NCBI RefSeq assembly: GCF_047495875.1
Contig: NC_092462.1
Location: forward strand, 26,800,523-26,864,522
DNA length: 64,000 bases
Direction: 5' to 3'
DNA from: Pithys albifrons albifrons
Lineage: Eukaryota; Chordata; Aves; Passeriformes; Thamnophilidae
The position numbers were made by a program, and so were the translations under genes. The notes under the pieces were generated by a model, which made no database searches, was not told the DNA's origin, and saw only the letters and a program-made list of their open reading frames with translations. Shown one piece after another: positions 13,551 to 25,916 of this stretch. Position 1 is the stretch's first letter; every line of letters starts with the position of its first letter.

Positions 13551-14607
13551 CCATATTACATTATTTATATCTTAAATCTATCTATTTCTGCGCTTAAACA
13601 GTCTTTGTTCTTTTCGGGGCTGTCTTCTGCTCCTCCATATTGTAGGCAATAGTTCATTAGGATGGGGTAGGTACTTAAGGCAGGAAAAAACAGTTCACCA
13701 TTGGACACCAACACCAGTTCAGCTCAGGTCTTCTTCATCTTATGGTATGTCTTGCAACACAGAACTCGAAATGCAAGTTACCTTTTTTTTTCAAGGTTAA
13801 ATGTCCTTGAGGCACACATTGGGATCATCCCATCCCCTTTCCAGGGGTCACTATACCCTCATTAGGGGCACTATCCCCTTTTCAGGGGTCACTATCCTCA
13901 CACTGGGGTCTCCCTCCCCTTTACAGGGGTCACTATCCCCACACTGGGGTCTCCATCCCCTTCTCAGGGGTTTCACAATAGCGGATAACCTGGGAAATAA
14001 TGTCCATGGTTAAATCCACCCCTCGGCCTCGTCCACCTGCAGGTGGCCTGAGGCATCCTGGGTCCATTGAGCCAGGAACAACTCTCCCTTATGCTAGTCC
14101 AGGTGTGATGTTCCTTCATTAGCTCAGCCTTCGGGCACATGAACCTCCACATGATCTATCTACAGATTCTACTCAAGCAGCAGTGTCCTGTCACACACCA
14201 ACAGCCCACATGGGCCTCTCTATGCTTCAATTAATCTTCTTTTATCGGTTAAGCTACCCTCAGAGAGGGAACTGGCTGTCATCTACAAGTCAGTGTAGAG
14301 GTACAGTCTTGGCTAGTTTTCTGGTTCAGCAATGTCCAGTAGACTTGGTTGTTCTCCTCTTCCTCTTGGCTGGAGGCACGGCGGCTTAATTGCTGTTCTT
14401 GGCTCTGTTCTGAGATCTCTGCTTCAACATGTGGACAGCCTCTTTTACCAGCTTTCTTACGTTTTGATTTCCATACCTGGACTTCGAGCACAGAAGTAGA
14501 TGCACTATCCCACCTACTCATGCCTTTCCCTTGGTCGCACAGGCAGGACGACAGTTCACCATGTGACTCACGCTTGGGGTTTGCCCTCTGTTGAGGTGAG
14601 GCAGGCG
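13551..14607 (-). pseudogene. Decayed ERVL-like internal region with integrase remnants
   Basis: This is the surviving internal part of the provirus, read from right to left. Around 13970-14020 the minus strand reads VDLTMDIISQVIRYCET, and around 14024-14083, in another frame, LFLAQWTQDASGHL. From general knowledge these resemble the zinc-binding N-terminal part of integrase of bird ERVL-class elements, now out of frame with each other. The catalytic core of integrase, which should follow, is not visible. Instead a 41-bp tandem repeat and then the polypurine tract follow. Upstream, an 80-codon minus-strand frame (14279-14521), basic near its start (KSKRKKAGKR) and acidic later, may be a fragment of pol or of an unrelated insert; I do not recognise it. 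No functional protein is encoded. Confidence 0.6.
13834..13971. repeat. 41-bp minisatellite, about 3.4 copies, inside the provirus
   Basis: Three consecutive 41-bp units lie at 13834-13874, 13875-13915 and 13916-13956, followed by a partial unit to 13971. Each begins with a small inverted repeat of the form CCCCTTTNCAGGGG, followed by TCACTAT and an A/C-rich stretch to GGGG. Units two and three differ at only a few positions; unit one is more diverged. The frame on the plus strand across it (13801-14013) is a product of the repeat, not a gene. Confidence 0.9.
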
Positions 14608-14780
14608 AGGTACCTCACAGAAGCTGCAGTCTGAAAAGAATAACTGCTGCATGTAGTAGCTGAGCTGTGATCCACAGACCTTGCATGTCACCTTGATTGC
14701 GTGAGTATCCTATTTCCCCACCACTGGACAGGTCCGAAAAGTAGGACTGAGGCTCTTTTTTGTGCTACATGACTGCCTGT
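14608..14780. repeat. Right copy of the 173-bp direct repeat, retaining the apparent empty site
   Basis: This copy begins at AGGTAC (14608-14613), where the proviral sequence stops, and is collinear with 12760-12932 to GACTGCCTGT at 14780. It then continues without interruption into AGAATAGG. In the left copy the same GACTGCC is followed at once by the LTR. The right copy therefore looks like the site before insertion. Confidence 0.88.
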
Positions 14781-17700
14781 AGAATAGGTATCACTTCTGA
14801 GCCATTGTATCTGTCTTGATAAATGAATACATTGCATGGGGTGTAATTCTCTTCCAGTGGCCACCTCACTGATCTCCCATGACTACTTCAACATGTACCA
14901 AATCAGTGCGTTACTAACTATAGTAATATGAAGTCTCAGAACTGCTTTAGAACAGTTCATAGAAACCAGAAGGAAAAAAAAAAAGGAAGGAAAAAATTAG
15001 TATTTAAATTGCCTCCTAAAATACCAAACTGATGAAGTTTGCAATGGATCACACAAACATCATGTTTTCTATTGGAAAGGTTAATAACAAAAAATCTTAC
15101 AAGAAAATGCAAAGCCCTGTACCTCACATCTGAAAACATGCCAGGTGTATGCTCTTAAAAACAAAAAATTCCTTTAAATGACAGAAATCACTTTTGGAGA
15201 AAGTCAGAATGTTTTTAAACAGAATGATTTCTCTTGAACAAGAAAGTCTTTTTGCAGTTATATAAAGCAAGCATTCTAGGCTGACAAGGAGAACAGACAT
15301 AGGAGTGTTGTCAAGCTTTTTCCAAGGTTTAGTCATTTGATAAAGCCTTTGATAATTTATTCATGAATGTTTAATCTGCAGCTTTAATCTTCAAACGGCT
15401 TCCTAACTAACAGATTTACTTTATTTCCCTTCCGTATTCTTCCCCCACATAATTACTTTTTAGTTTTCCAAGTGATTTCTGTATTGATTAGTTCAGCAAG
15501 GAACTTGTCCATCATCCAAACTTAACTATGCTCATCAGAAATTACAGAAAACTAGAGGTGGAGAAAACTCCCAATCATCTTTGTTTACTTAAGAGTAAAT
15601 TAAACAGCATGTTTCTGGCATATGTGGCAACCACTAAAATATAGACCTTCCAAGTACCGAAATGTCAATGAACATTTTCCTTCATCTCTAGTTCGCTGTG
15701 TTACCACAGGGGTAATTTATTTTTAAGTGTTATAAAGAAATATTTTCCTTGTCACTTTCAATTAAAATACTAACACTTTAGTTTGAATGTCCAGAATAGT
15801 ATGTTAGATCAAAATTCTGCTTGAAAGTTTATTTTCTCAATCAACATCATCTGAGTTTATAAAACAAACAGCACTCAAATGAGTGGTTATTTTGGGTTGA
15901 ATCTGAGATACTGGGTGATGAAGGCAAAAAGATGCAGACAGACACAGACCAGGACCTCCCAGACTCAGGAAATGCTTATGGTGTTCCTGAAGAATGCTTC
16001 CGGAATACTAGCCGAAAAAACCCCCAACAACAACAACAAAAAAACAAACCCACAACACAGAAAAACACCTAGCAATATAAATATCTTATGTAACTGCACT
16101 GCCCAGTGTGTAGAATCTTTTCCTAATTTCTTAATGTTGTGGGGGAAAAAAGAATTCATCAGTTCTGGAGTGTATTTCTAAGAGCCTTAAAAGGACATGA
16201 AGAGCTCTCATGTCCTTTCTGAGGTCAACAAAATACCGTAGGGTCAACTTTTCACAGCCAAAGTATAATTTAGTATAAAATACTCCATCTTTTGTAACAG
16301 ATGGCAATTCTTTAGCTAAAACAATCATTTAGCCAATTTCATTATTCAGAAATCAATGAAGTTGGATTAGGTACAATCTCTAACAGGCTGACACATTTCA
16401 ACACTTACCTGGAATGGTCAGTCACTTGTATGTAGCAAGCAGAGCAAAAAATTTTCCAAGGACAATGCCCTGCTGTTGAACATCCTAGATCAGAAATAAG
16501 CCCCAAATCTGAACACTTGCTAACAGAAACACTGCAAGCTAATGAACCCCTGATGCTGAGGACAGACATGTTATTTATTTAGGTGCCCAAATATAGACCA
16601 AAGTACATAATGTCTCAGATTATTACTTATTGACATAGACCCTTCACCTGGATGTCAACAGCATATAAAGAGGAAATTTGGATATCAGTTACATTCCTGT
16701 ACTTCAAAGACACCTCTTGATGTCAATCTCTGTAAAAATCAAGAGTCAAATGTGAAGAAGAGATTAGGCACACATCCAGACAGTTATGGAAACATAACTA
16801 TATTTGGCAAACTACTTGGTTAGAAGGTGATTTATACTAAGATAAAAGCACAAACCCCAAAAATTTCATTCCTAGAGATCTTTTTAAAAACAGAGAAGAA
16901 AGTGTTACATTTTATGAAAACAGACTTTTTTCATTTTATGATTCTGCTACTACATATTAATATATCCCAGTTTCTAAGTATTTTTTAATAATAAGATAAT
17001 CCAGATATCCAAATTGTTCTCAGATATTTTCATGTTATATATAACATTCTTTTAGAAAATTTACAGTGCAGATTTCCATAGTCTAGACCTCAATTCCTTC
17101 CCATTCCAGACAAGGAAAAAAAAAGAAAAAACAAAAAGTGAAGGCAACAAAAAGCTTTTAATACTAAGGATACTGATATATTCCATTTTCCTGAGTGTAA
17201 GGGGTTCCCTGAATTTGCTGCAATGAAAGGATTTGATGACTGTATGGATAAGGTCAATTATATAGTTCATTATAATTCAACACAAAACACTTATGGAGAG
17301 GTGAACTTGGTCATCTAGGGAAACTAGCCAAACTTTTAAAACCAGGATTGGCCTTTCCCAATTTAGGTGGTCAACTGTCACTGCATTCCCTTCATCATAT
17401 CTTCACAGCTCACTGTTTCTTTCACTGCTGTAAAGAAAACACCTATTCTGATGTCATCCCATCCATCCTTTGACTAATTTCTTCTTTCACAATATCATTA
17501 CAGAAAACTTTTTACAGACAAAACTGATATATCTCCCAGAAACTAATTATATAAAATATGCAAAAGCATCAGCCTGCTCAACGGGTAAAAGCAAAGTTAC
17601 AAGGTACTGAGGTACTAGCGCAAAACTTAAGTCTTCACATGAAGCAATAAAATAGCACATGGTGGATTTTTGATAAAAAATTCGCCATTCACTTGGAAGA

Positions 17701-20700
17701 TATATTCTCAACAACTCCTGATACATTATTCACTGCCTGAGTCACAGCTGAAGCAGGGTCTGCTAACCCCAGGTGGAACATTTTGAGCTTTGATGGCTAC
17801 AACTATATGAACCTTTCTTCATCTGCACTCAGTGCCAGTCACTACTGTATACACAGCATGGACAAAGGACACTGCACAAAAGGTACTTGTTGCAAATGTG
17901 AAGGTGTAGGGACCTTGTAAAGTACCAAATCTCCTCCTTATTTGCTTTAGAACAATGAAACACCATTTAATCCTCCACCATTGCTGCCTTCAAACTTTGA
18001 GAGGTTTCCCATGCAATGCTTTGCTACATCTGACTGTCAGTCCCCAGAAGGAGGGAAGGTCTCAGAAATGGTTCCACAGTCAGCAAAGGATCCAAAAAAG
18101 CAGTGGTTTTCTGATGATAAAGGCTGTGCTCTCCTGAGAAACAAATTTCCACACTCATTTCAGATTTTTTCTATTTATTACAAACATTTCTTTAGTATTA
18201 ACAAGATTTTCCCCCATCTGATTTAAAAAAAAAAGACTGACAGAGTGCACTGCTACCACTAATTCTGAAAAAAACATTTTTAGAATAGGCAATGTTATCT
18301 CTCTTGTGAGATAATTTGTACTAAAAAAGGACCAATCTCCAAAAATGTGTCTGAGATGACTAGCACTGAAAAATGCAAAATACTGAAATCAGCACTATGT
18401 TACAGTCTAATTCAAAACCTGCATAATACATAGCTTTCCATTTCCCACTCAGAAATATCTTCTCAAAATTACACCTAAAGCCAACCTTGGCAAGTTTTTT
18501 TTCCCCATTAAAACCTAAGTGCCATCCAGGTCTTTGCTGGTGAGTGACATCCATCCTTCCCTGATGCCTGGACAGTCCAACAGAACACGGCCAAACAGCC
18601 CAACTAAAAATGTGATCTTGGTTTTACACAGCTTGCAGATAACTCAGCAGACAGGCTACCCTACAATCTCCCAGCCAAACAGCCAAACCAAAGATTCAAC
18701 AAGGTGCAGTCAAGTATCTGTACAACAATGTATTAACAAGTCTCTGCAGCACAAAGTGGACAGAACTCCTCAAGTGACATTATTGGGAAAAAGACGGCAA
18801 TCCCAATTGTGGAAAGTGATAGCTCTCCCTATAGCTGGACAGACTTGTCCTTTGAGAAATACGTGATCAATTCTTTTTATGAAAAGTAAATTATTTCCGC
18901 TAAATTCAGTGAATAATTTCACTGTCAATCAAAAGCATTTTGAACAAACATGGAGAGAAAGCAGACTTATTACACAGAATGTCCTGTGAGGGCTAAGAAA
19001 GTCTGTGAAGTTATCCTTCAAATGTGTTTCTATGCAGAAATAACCTGGCATCTAGCCCACAAAACAAACAGATACCTTGGAGTCTCACACTAGAGCTATT
19101 TTGGGAACCTAGAGCTATTAGAGCTATTTTATGAGTTCTAGAAACTTCACAGTAACCTAAGAAATTTCTCCAGAGAATCTACTTTATACAACATTTCAAG
19201 AGAAACTGATTCTGGCCTTAATCAGCATGCTTTCTCTCTCTTCCTCTGTTAAGGAATGATTTACTTATAGTGATCCAGCAGTAGAAGTTAAAGAGAAAAA
19301 AAACACAAAAAAATTCTTGAAAAGAAGGCGATGAATGTTAACCAATCAAATGCACTCTAGTTTTGGGTCATTTTTTTGTTCAGGGTCAACAGATCTCCCT
19401 AGCTGTCCTCTGACACCATTCAATTGTAGCCAAGCATATGTGCTTAGCTTGGAGACTTACTAAGGCATCAGACTCATTTCTCCACAAAACTGAGTTCAGC
19501 TTCAGTACTGTATAGGTCAGATTCTCCCAGGTGCTGATTCTGGAAATGTATTCACCATTTCTTGGAAATAATGTTACGGAGAAGCACCAAGTAATTAAAA
19601 ATAGTTTTAAAAAAATTAAGTATTTGCCTTTTAATGCTTAAATCTTAGAAACTCTTAACATGCTTATTGACCCACTGGCTAAAGAGTAGTTTCCATAAAA
19701 AGTCAAAGGAGCATATACATATTTTATGTTTGGAAATATCAAACACTACTCTGACAGAACAAAGCTGCATAGTCAAAAAGTCTGGTAGAACCTAAATTTT
19801 ATCCTCTTTCACCCTACAGCATAAGAATATATTAAAGGTGGATTTAAAAAACTCTTTTCTTGCATTTGATTTATTTTTAAATACTTTGTGACATAGAAAT
19901 ATCCTTCAGTCAAGGACAACAGAAGAAAAGATAAGTTAATTCCCACCTTAAAGAAAAATTCATATTGCATTAGATATAGCTTCACTTGTATCTGAGGGAT
20001 TCTGGCAAGTTTTTTTTTGAGCCTGTATTTTATTCTTTTATTTTTATTTCATAAACTATTTATGTTTCCAGATTCATTTCCTCCATAATGGCATTTTAAG
20101 CATTCATAAAATCCTCGTGAATATGGCTGGAAGCAAGTACTCATCTCTCCAAGTAGTTTTAGGAGAAATAGTCTCAGGGTAACTCTGCAAACTGGATGTC
20201 CCACTGTTTTCTAATCCTCTTGCTATTACTTGACTCCATTTTCTAGAAAACTGTGCCCTTCATTTATTTTGTGTCAACGCTGTGATTGCTATTACATTTC
20301 TCCTCCTTTATCAGCTGCAACTTTCTAGCTACCTGCTAGCATAGCTGAAGTCGGGTATTGAGCTGAAAATGTTATAAGGTTGCATTGTTGGAAGAAAAGA
20401 AGGCAGACCAGCACGTCTAGGAGTGAAGCACTGTAGCTATAAAAAGAGAAGAATTTTCAGAACAAATTACAGCTCTGTGTAAAGGCAGTCCACAGTACCC
20501 AACACCATACTCTGACACAGGACAGATATTTGTGACATTAGTTTTTACCGAGTAATATGAAGTAAAAGCTTTTCTGGTTTTGAAAGCAGTTATCCAAAGG
20601 TTATAAAAAGTCCAGCTCCAATTCTCCTTTTATTTATACTTCATAGCAGGATTCATGTATCATGTTCTCAGATTTTATTACCTTACCTGTCAAGAAGTAA

Positions 20701-21045
20701 AGAAACAGCTATTTCAACAAAACTGTTCAGTGAACAAGCTTGAGACTGTATGTTCAGCAACTATTCACTTAATGCATGAAAACTGTATCTTGCCATACAC
20801 ACACAGGCACCCCATAACTTATATTCACTACTTCTTCTGAATTGTTCATTGTAGTTACTGCAGGGTCAGTTATGTAACAAGTCAACACAGCTATCTCCCA
20901 CTTTACAAGAATATATTCTTATAGTACTGTTAACTGTCTACATAAATACAAACCAAGAAGATTACTTAAGGGACAGACAATACCATACCTCATTTAAAGA
21001 CCCTTAGGGAAAAAAAGGGGGTCCTTATTGAGGTAATGCCAACTT
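14781..21045. other. No recognised gene or mobile element
   Basis: AT-rich sequence. Visible details are an A/C-rich CAA tract near 16015-16060, a near-perfect inverted repeat at 16190-16218, and a short local repeat of AGAGCTATT at about 19092-19130. Open frames here (up to 115 codons at 18519-18866) show no recognisable domain. Confidence 0.55.
16190..16218. repeat. Inverted repeat with 11-bp perfect arms
   Basis: AAAGGACATGA at 16190-16200 is the exact reverse complement of 16208-16218, with a 7-base spacer. It could form a short hairpin or cruciform. It is too short for a microRNA precursor on its own, and no function is implied. Confidence 0.8.
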
Positions 21046-21306
21046 AGAATAATAGAGTCATTTAGGTTGGAAAAGACCTTTGAGTTCAAGACAAACCAAG
21101 CACTGGGGAGGACACCACTAAACCATGTCCCTAAGTGCCGCATCTATACCTCCAATAGTGGAAGCTCAACTGCGTCCCTGGGCAGCCTGTTCCAATGCCT
21201 GACAACCTTTTTGGGGAAGAAACTTTTTCTAATAGACAATCTAAACCTCGCCTGGTGCAACTTGAGGTCACTTCCTCTCATCCTGTCTCTTGTTTCTTGG
21301 GAAAAG
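21046..21306 (-). mobile_element. CR1 LINE, 3' part, minus strand (outer copy, first piece)
   Basis: The plus strand reads AGAATAATAGAGTCATTTAGG then TTGGAAAAGACCTTTGAG, the reverse complement of an avian CR1 3' end. It continues through 'ACCACTAAACCATGTCCCTAAG' and 'GGGCAGCCTGTTCCAATGCC' in the order expected for a minus-strand CR1. The element is interrupted at about 21306 by a younger CR1 in the opposite orientation and resumes at about 21482. Open frames here are incidental. Confidence 0.92.
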
Positions 21307-21481
21307 TAGAGGATGAATGGTAAAAGCTGTGGAGTTGTGGAGTCTCCTTGTCTGTAAACATTCAAAACCCACTTGAACACGACCCTTTGCAACCTGTTCT
21401 AGGTGAACCTGCTTTAGCAGGAGGGTTGGACTAGATGATCTCCAGAAGTCCCTTCCAACTCCAACCATTCTGTGATTCTGT
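21307..21481 (+). mobile_element. CR1 LINE 3' end, plus strand, nested in the minus-strand CR1
   Basis: The block ends with GGTTGGACTAGATGATCTCC and then CCTTCCAACTCCAACCATTC, TGTGATTCTG: the sense-strand 3' end of an avian CR1. It sits between the two halves of an opposite-strand CR1, and both junctions show GAAAAG (21301-21306 and 21482-21487), which may be a short target-site duplication. It is 5'-truncated to about 175 bp, as most CR1 copies are. Confidence 0.9.
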
Positions 21482-21851
21482 GAAAAGAGACCAAACCCCC
21501 ACCTCGCTACAGCCTCCTTTCAGATAGTCCTCTGCAGTCCTCTGCAAACTGACTGAGGGTGCACTCAGTTCTCTTTTCCAAATCATTAAAGGTATTAAAC
21601 AGGATTGGCCTAAACACTGAGCCCTGGGGAACCCCACTATTGACCAGTCACCAGGATGTAATTCCATTCACCACCACTCTCTGGACATGGCCATTCAGCC
21701 AGGTTTTTAACCCAATGAAGAGTGCATCTGTCCAAGCTGTGGGGCTGCCAACTCCTTCAGGAGAATGCAGTGGGAAATGGTGCCACAGGCTTTACTGAAA
21801 TCTGGATAGACACACCCACAGCCTTTCACTCATCCACTAAGCAGGTCACCT
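21482..21851 (-). mobile_element. CR1 LINE, minus strand (outer copy, second piece, with internal deletion)
   Basis: After the nested insert the minus-strand CR1 resumes with AGAGACCAAACCCCCACCTC and CTACAGCCTCCTTTCAG. At about 21540 it jumps to 'GGGTGCACTCAGTTC...CCTGGGGAACCCCACTATTG', which in CR1 lies several hundred bases further into the reverse-transcriptase frame, so a segment is missing. A small local duplication, GTCCTCTGCA, marks the deletion point. The remainder to about 21851 reads as the complement of the CR1 reverse-transcriptase region. Confidence 0.88.
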
Positions 21852-24800
21852 GAGGCTGGACCATTTATATTCAGTCTGGTACACTAATAGCAATTGATTT
21901 TCTGGTTTCTGTATTACATTAGAAGTGTATTATTACAATTTTCCTTTCTACATATATGGGAATTCTTTTTCATTTATTACTACTTACAGAAGAGTTTATT
22001 TTAATCCATATACATATCCGGTTCGTGATGCAAAGTTTATGGTTTGCTTAGTAGGTTGTCAGAGTTCAGTTAAATAATTTACATCACGCAGCAGTAATGC
22101 ATGGGCTTTGACAATATACTTCATGCCATCTGTTTGAAAAGCTTTGAAAGTTCAGAGATTCGTCAGACAAAATTATTAATTCTTACTCTGAATGCATATT
22201 ATGATACTTAATTTGCCAGTAAATCACAAGGGAAAGTAAGATTTGAAGTATTAATTCAATTCACAGGAAAAAAATAAAAAAATAATTTGGTAGATCATCT
22301 ATAAGGTCAGGTGAACAAACTAGACAAAACCAAGAACTAACTCAAAACTGGGAAGAGACCTCTTACAATCCAATGCCTCTGAGGGAAGAGATAAAAAAAT
22401 GCTACTCAGCTTAGTTTTACATTGGCTATATGCAGAGAATTAGGTAAAATGGTAAAAAAAACCCCTCATAATATCTTAATTCTAGGTTCTGCAGATTTTG
22501 TCTATTCATAACTTTGAGAACTTCTTAAACACTTTTGTTTTAGGTAAAGACTCTGGAAAAAAACCCAGGTTGCATCCAGCATATAAAGCTAAAAAAGATA
22601 AATCCCACAAAATAATCTCTAGAAAGAAAATTCTTGAAGTTAATAATACTAAAATCCTTTGACCTGGTTAAGAACAGAGCCTGGACTCAAGAAAAGAACC
22701 ACATGAAACAGAGGATTTGGGGCATGACAAAGCACAGAGCAGACAAAGGTGGAAGGGTAGGACTCACACTCTTCATACAGCTGAAGCCTGAGAAAAGGTA
22801 TCCAGCAACATAATGGTGGATGACTCTCTGCAGCACAAAGCCAAAGTATTGCCTAAGAAGAGGAAAACTCTTGCCTCATAAGAGCTCAACACCTAAAAGG
22901 AAAATATTGAAAATTATATCAAATTTTGATGACAAAAAGGTTAGAGTAGCTGATGGGTAAATATGATGGACACAGGTTGTTGTGCAGTAAGGCAAGAGGC
23001 CAAGATAAAAACAAGGTTTACATTTCTCCCCAGAAGTGTCCTAGTTAGTATGTTTTCTGAGGACAAGCACTTGTTTTCCTGATCTGCTAACTCTAAACAG
23101 AAATTCTCATTTTATTTTAAACAATATGCAAGGAGAATAACTTACTGGTGAGTTATGGCATCACCTCCTTTCTAGATGTTCTTAGGCTTTACATAAGACA
23201 TAAATTACTATTCATATTATTGGCAGTTTTGCACAGGAATTTACCACTACAGCAGCAATGTTCCACAGTATGGAGCTATTCTGATCACAGGGCTGCTGCT
23301 GGCATGCAAACTTCCTAAATAAGTGCTGTATTACCCTAAGTAAATAAGAAAGGCCATTCTTAAAGCAATATATGAAATTCATGTGAAAAAATGAGAAAAC
23401 AACATCCGCAGTGGGACAGATGATCTGTTCTAAAGACCTCCTCCATGCAGTCCTACTGCATCAACACTATGGCAGACTTTACACCAAAGCCTTCATTGCC
23501 TCAGACAGCAGATTATAGTCCTTCATGAGAATCATGTGGTTCTCAAAAAAGTTCCTAGACTTACAGCATGCTGCTTTTATTAAAGGAGATGCACTGCTGC
23601 TTCATTTCTTACAGCTGAGTGGTACTTGGTAGCTGAAATGGAAAGTGATGGTTTAACACAGGGGAAGACCACAAGAAATAAAAGGAACACTGGGATGCCC
23701 ACGGTTTTCAGAGACCAAGCTGCTGCTGAAACCTATCACCTTTTCCTAGTGCTTGCCCTCAAAATATACTGTCAAAACCCACACATCCAAAGGTAATGAC
23801 TTAGAAGACATGGGGAACCACCTGCTGTGCTCTAACCTAGTGAAATATTTCCTAATGTGCAAGCAAGTATGCTTGAATCCAACTTAATTACCTTGGGCAT
23901 GCCAGTATAGATATTCTTTTCCATTTCTCTTTCTTCCAGAATAATAATTAAACATTTTTCTAGCATGAGACTAGCTTTGATTCCAAATTTACACCAGCCG
24001 TCATCATGATCACTTGAAAGCACTCCTGTTGTTTCCAGTTCTTTGTTTAGCAAACTTGGAACACAGGCTAATCTCACTCAGATCACTTCACCTGTTTGTA
24101 AGAAATTTAATACATGCTGGGAGGGAAAGACAGGGATAAAGTGACATGATGCATCAAATTCCTTATGCCAACAAGTTTTTTCATGGAAATCACTGTTTGG
24201 CAAAGGAACATGCCAGATTACTGAACAATGTGCCGCCTCCAGTATTTTGTCTACAGGGTATTATGTAACGGCTGCTCTACTGACAATACTTTCCCTTTCT
24301 GGGGGAAGGCAGGCAGGCAGTAGGAAAACACTTTCACTTTGAGCTCAAATATCTTACTCCCTGGTTGGAAAAAGTAAACCTAACTGAAAAAGAGATTACC
24401 AGCTTATTGGATAGGCAATGTTGAGCTCATTCGAGAAATTCAGTGACAGCTTGAGGTGTCCAAATCCAATATTTTGATGTCCAGACATAGAGATGCAATA
24501 TTTTAATGCTGCATATATACCCATTAAATAAAGGAAAAAGAACAAGCTTTTCATGCAAAGCTGGTGTATTTTGATAATTTCATGAAGACAGTCATGCTAG
24601 TCTTCAGTAAAGATATTACTCCAGCCACATTTCAATACCACACGTATATATTACTTTATATATATAGTGAGAGAGAAATTCAGGAAGTTCCATGTGAAAC
24701 CAGCAAAAGTACAAAGTACAGCAGGAGTGCTTTTGAAAGCAAAACCTGTGCTCAATGCCATTCACTGCTGTGAAGGAGAAATGTATTTTTTCCCTCTTTT

Positions 24801-25448
24801 TAAAATAAGCTGTGTTTTAGTCCACAGTTTAACAGAGACTTTAAGAAAACACACAGCTCCATTGATCCACTTGGCTTGCCTATCATAGGGTACTCAGACT
24901 TCTATGTCAGAAAAGCATACAGTTTAATGATCAAAGCCAAATGACTGGGAATCAAGCCACTCGGTTTATTTTCCAGGAAAAATGTCAAATGGATTAATTG
25001 ATTATGGGTAAGTTGGTACTGTTGCTTGCTCAGGTGCTTAACTGAAGAGGCGTTTCACTTCTGCAGGTACAGTCTCAATCTCTGCCTTCTCCCAAGGCCA
25101 AGGTTGTATAAGACTGATATTTTGTACTTAAACCATTACAAAAATAATAGGAAGGATGAGGAAAGAAGTTCCTCTGGAGAGTGAGCTAACTTGTCTTTAT
25201 CTCTGAGAGAAGCAGAATTGCTAATGGAGATTTACATCTTCTTTTGGGGTCTCACTGCCATTTCTTAGGTGTGATACTCTCCTGCATGTATAGCACCTCA
25301 GCACACACATATAAACCTTTGTCTCCTGAATGGCCTGTATTTTACATTTTCAGCTTTCACAAAATGCTTTAAGTTCCTTGCATGTGCACATTAGTCTTGT
25401 AACTAGGAATAATAAGCACCAAGCGTAGGTTTGTTAAGGCAACTTCCC
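21852..25448. other. No recognised gene or mobile element
   Basis: AT-rich sequence with short simple tracts such as the AT-rich run at about 24645-24670. Open frames do not exceed about 80 codons and show no recognisable domain. Confidence 0.55.
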
Positions 25449-25916
25449 TGTCCAGCCATCCAGGAGCCACTCTGGTAGTCACACTTGCACCATCCAAGCT
25501 GTGATCAAGGTCCTTTTGCAGTTATACACCCCACACTCACACAACCAAACCAGGTTTCCTTACCAGCTTGACCCCAGGTTTTCCCACAGCAGAGTTCTGA
25601 GATATCCAGATCATTGAACAGTTTAATCTTGGTGCAATAACTAACAAAACAGCAGCTTGAGCTGGGTGCCTCAGAGGAGGGACCCCAAACAAAGGAACCC
25701 CTGGGCTTTTACATCCTCACAATCTAAGTGCATGAAAGTTTGGGGTACTGGTTCCTGCTGTGTCTCTGAGTGTTGAGTCTCCTGGCTGAGCCACTTTGTT
25801 ACACAAAGAGTAGGCAGTTCATGGCCTCTTGCCTGGGGCTCTCCACCCAGAGCTCAACCTGCAGCTGGCACTACAGCTGCATGCTGAGCTACCTGCACTG
25901 AACGTATTTCTCAACA
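25449..25916 (-). mobile_element. Possible LTR, minus strand, boundaries approximate
   Basis: Read on the minus strand, this GC-richer block has features of an LTR. A TATA-like TGTAAAAG near 25710 is followed by 'GGGGTCCCTCCTCTGAGGCACC' (about 25665-25690), typical in style of retroviral R/U5, and by GATTAAAC near 25622 as a possible polyadenylation signal. Possible TG...CA ends are at 25449 and 25916. The flanking bases do not form a target-site duplication, so the ends or the whole call may be wrong. Confidence 0.35.

Noticed and set aside
13801..14013. Plus-strand 70-codon frame with repeated peptide units
   Set aside because: It is the translation of the 41-bp minisatellite on the strand opposite to the provirus.
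18519..18866. 115-codon plus-strand frame
   Set aside because: Low-information composition, no domain, no splice or promoter context.
21067..21798. Several frames of 66-82 codons on both strands
   Set aside because: All fall in the nested CR1 copies and are broken pieces or shadows of CR1 sequence.
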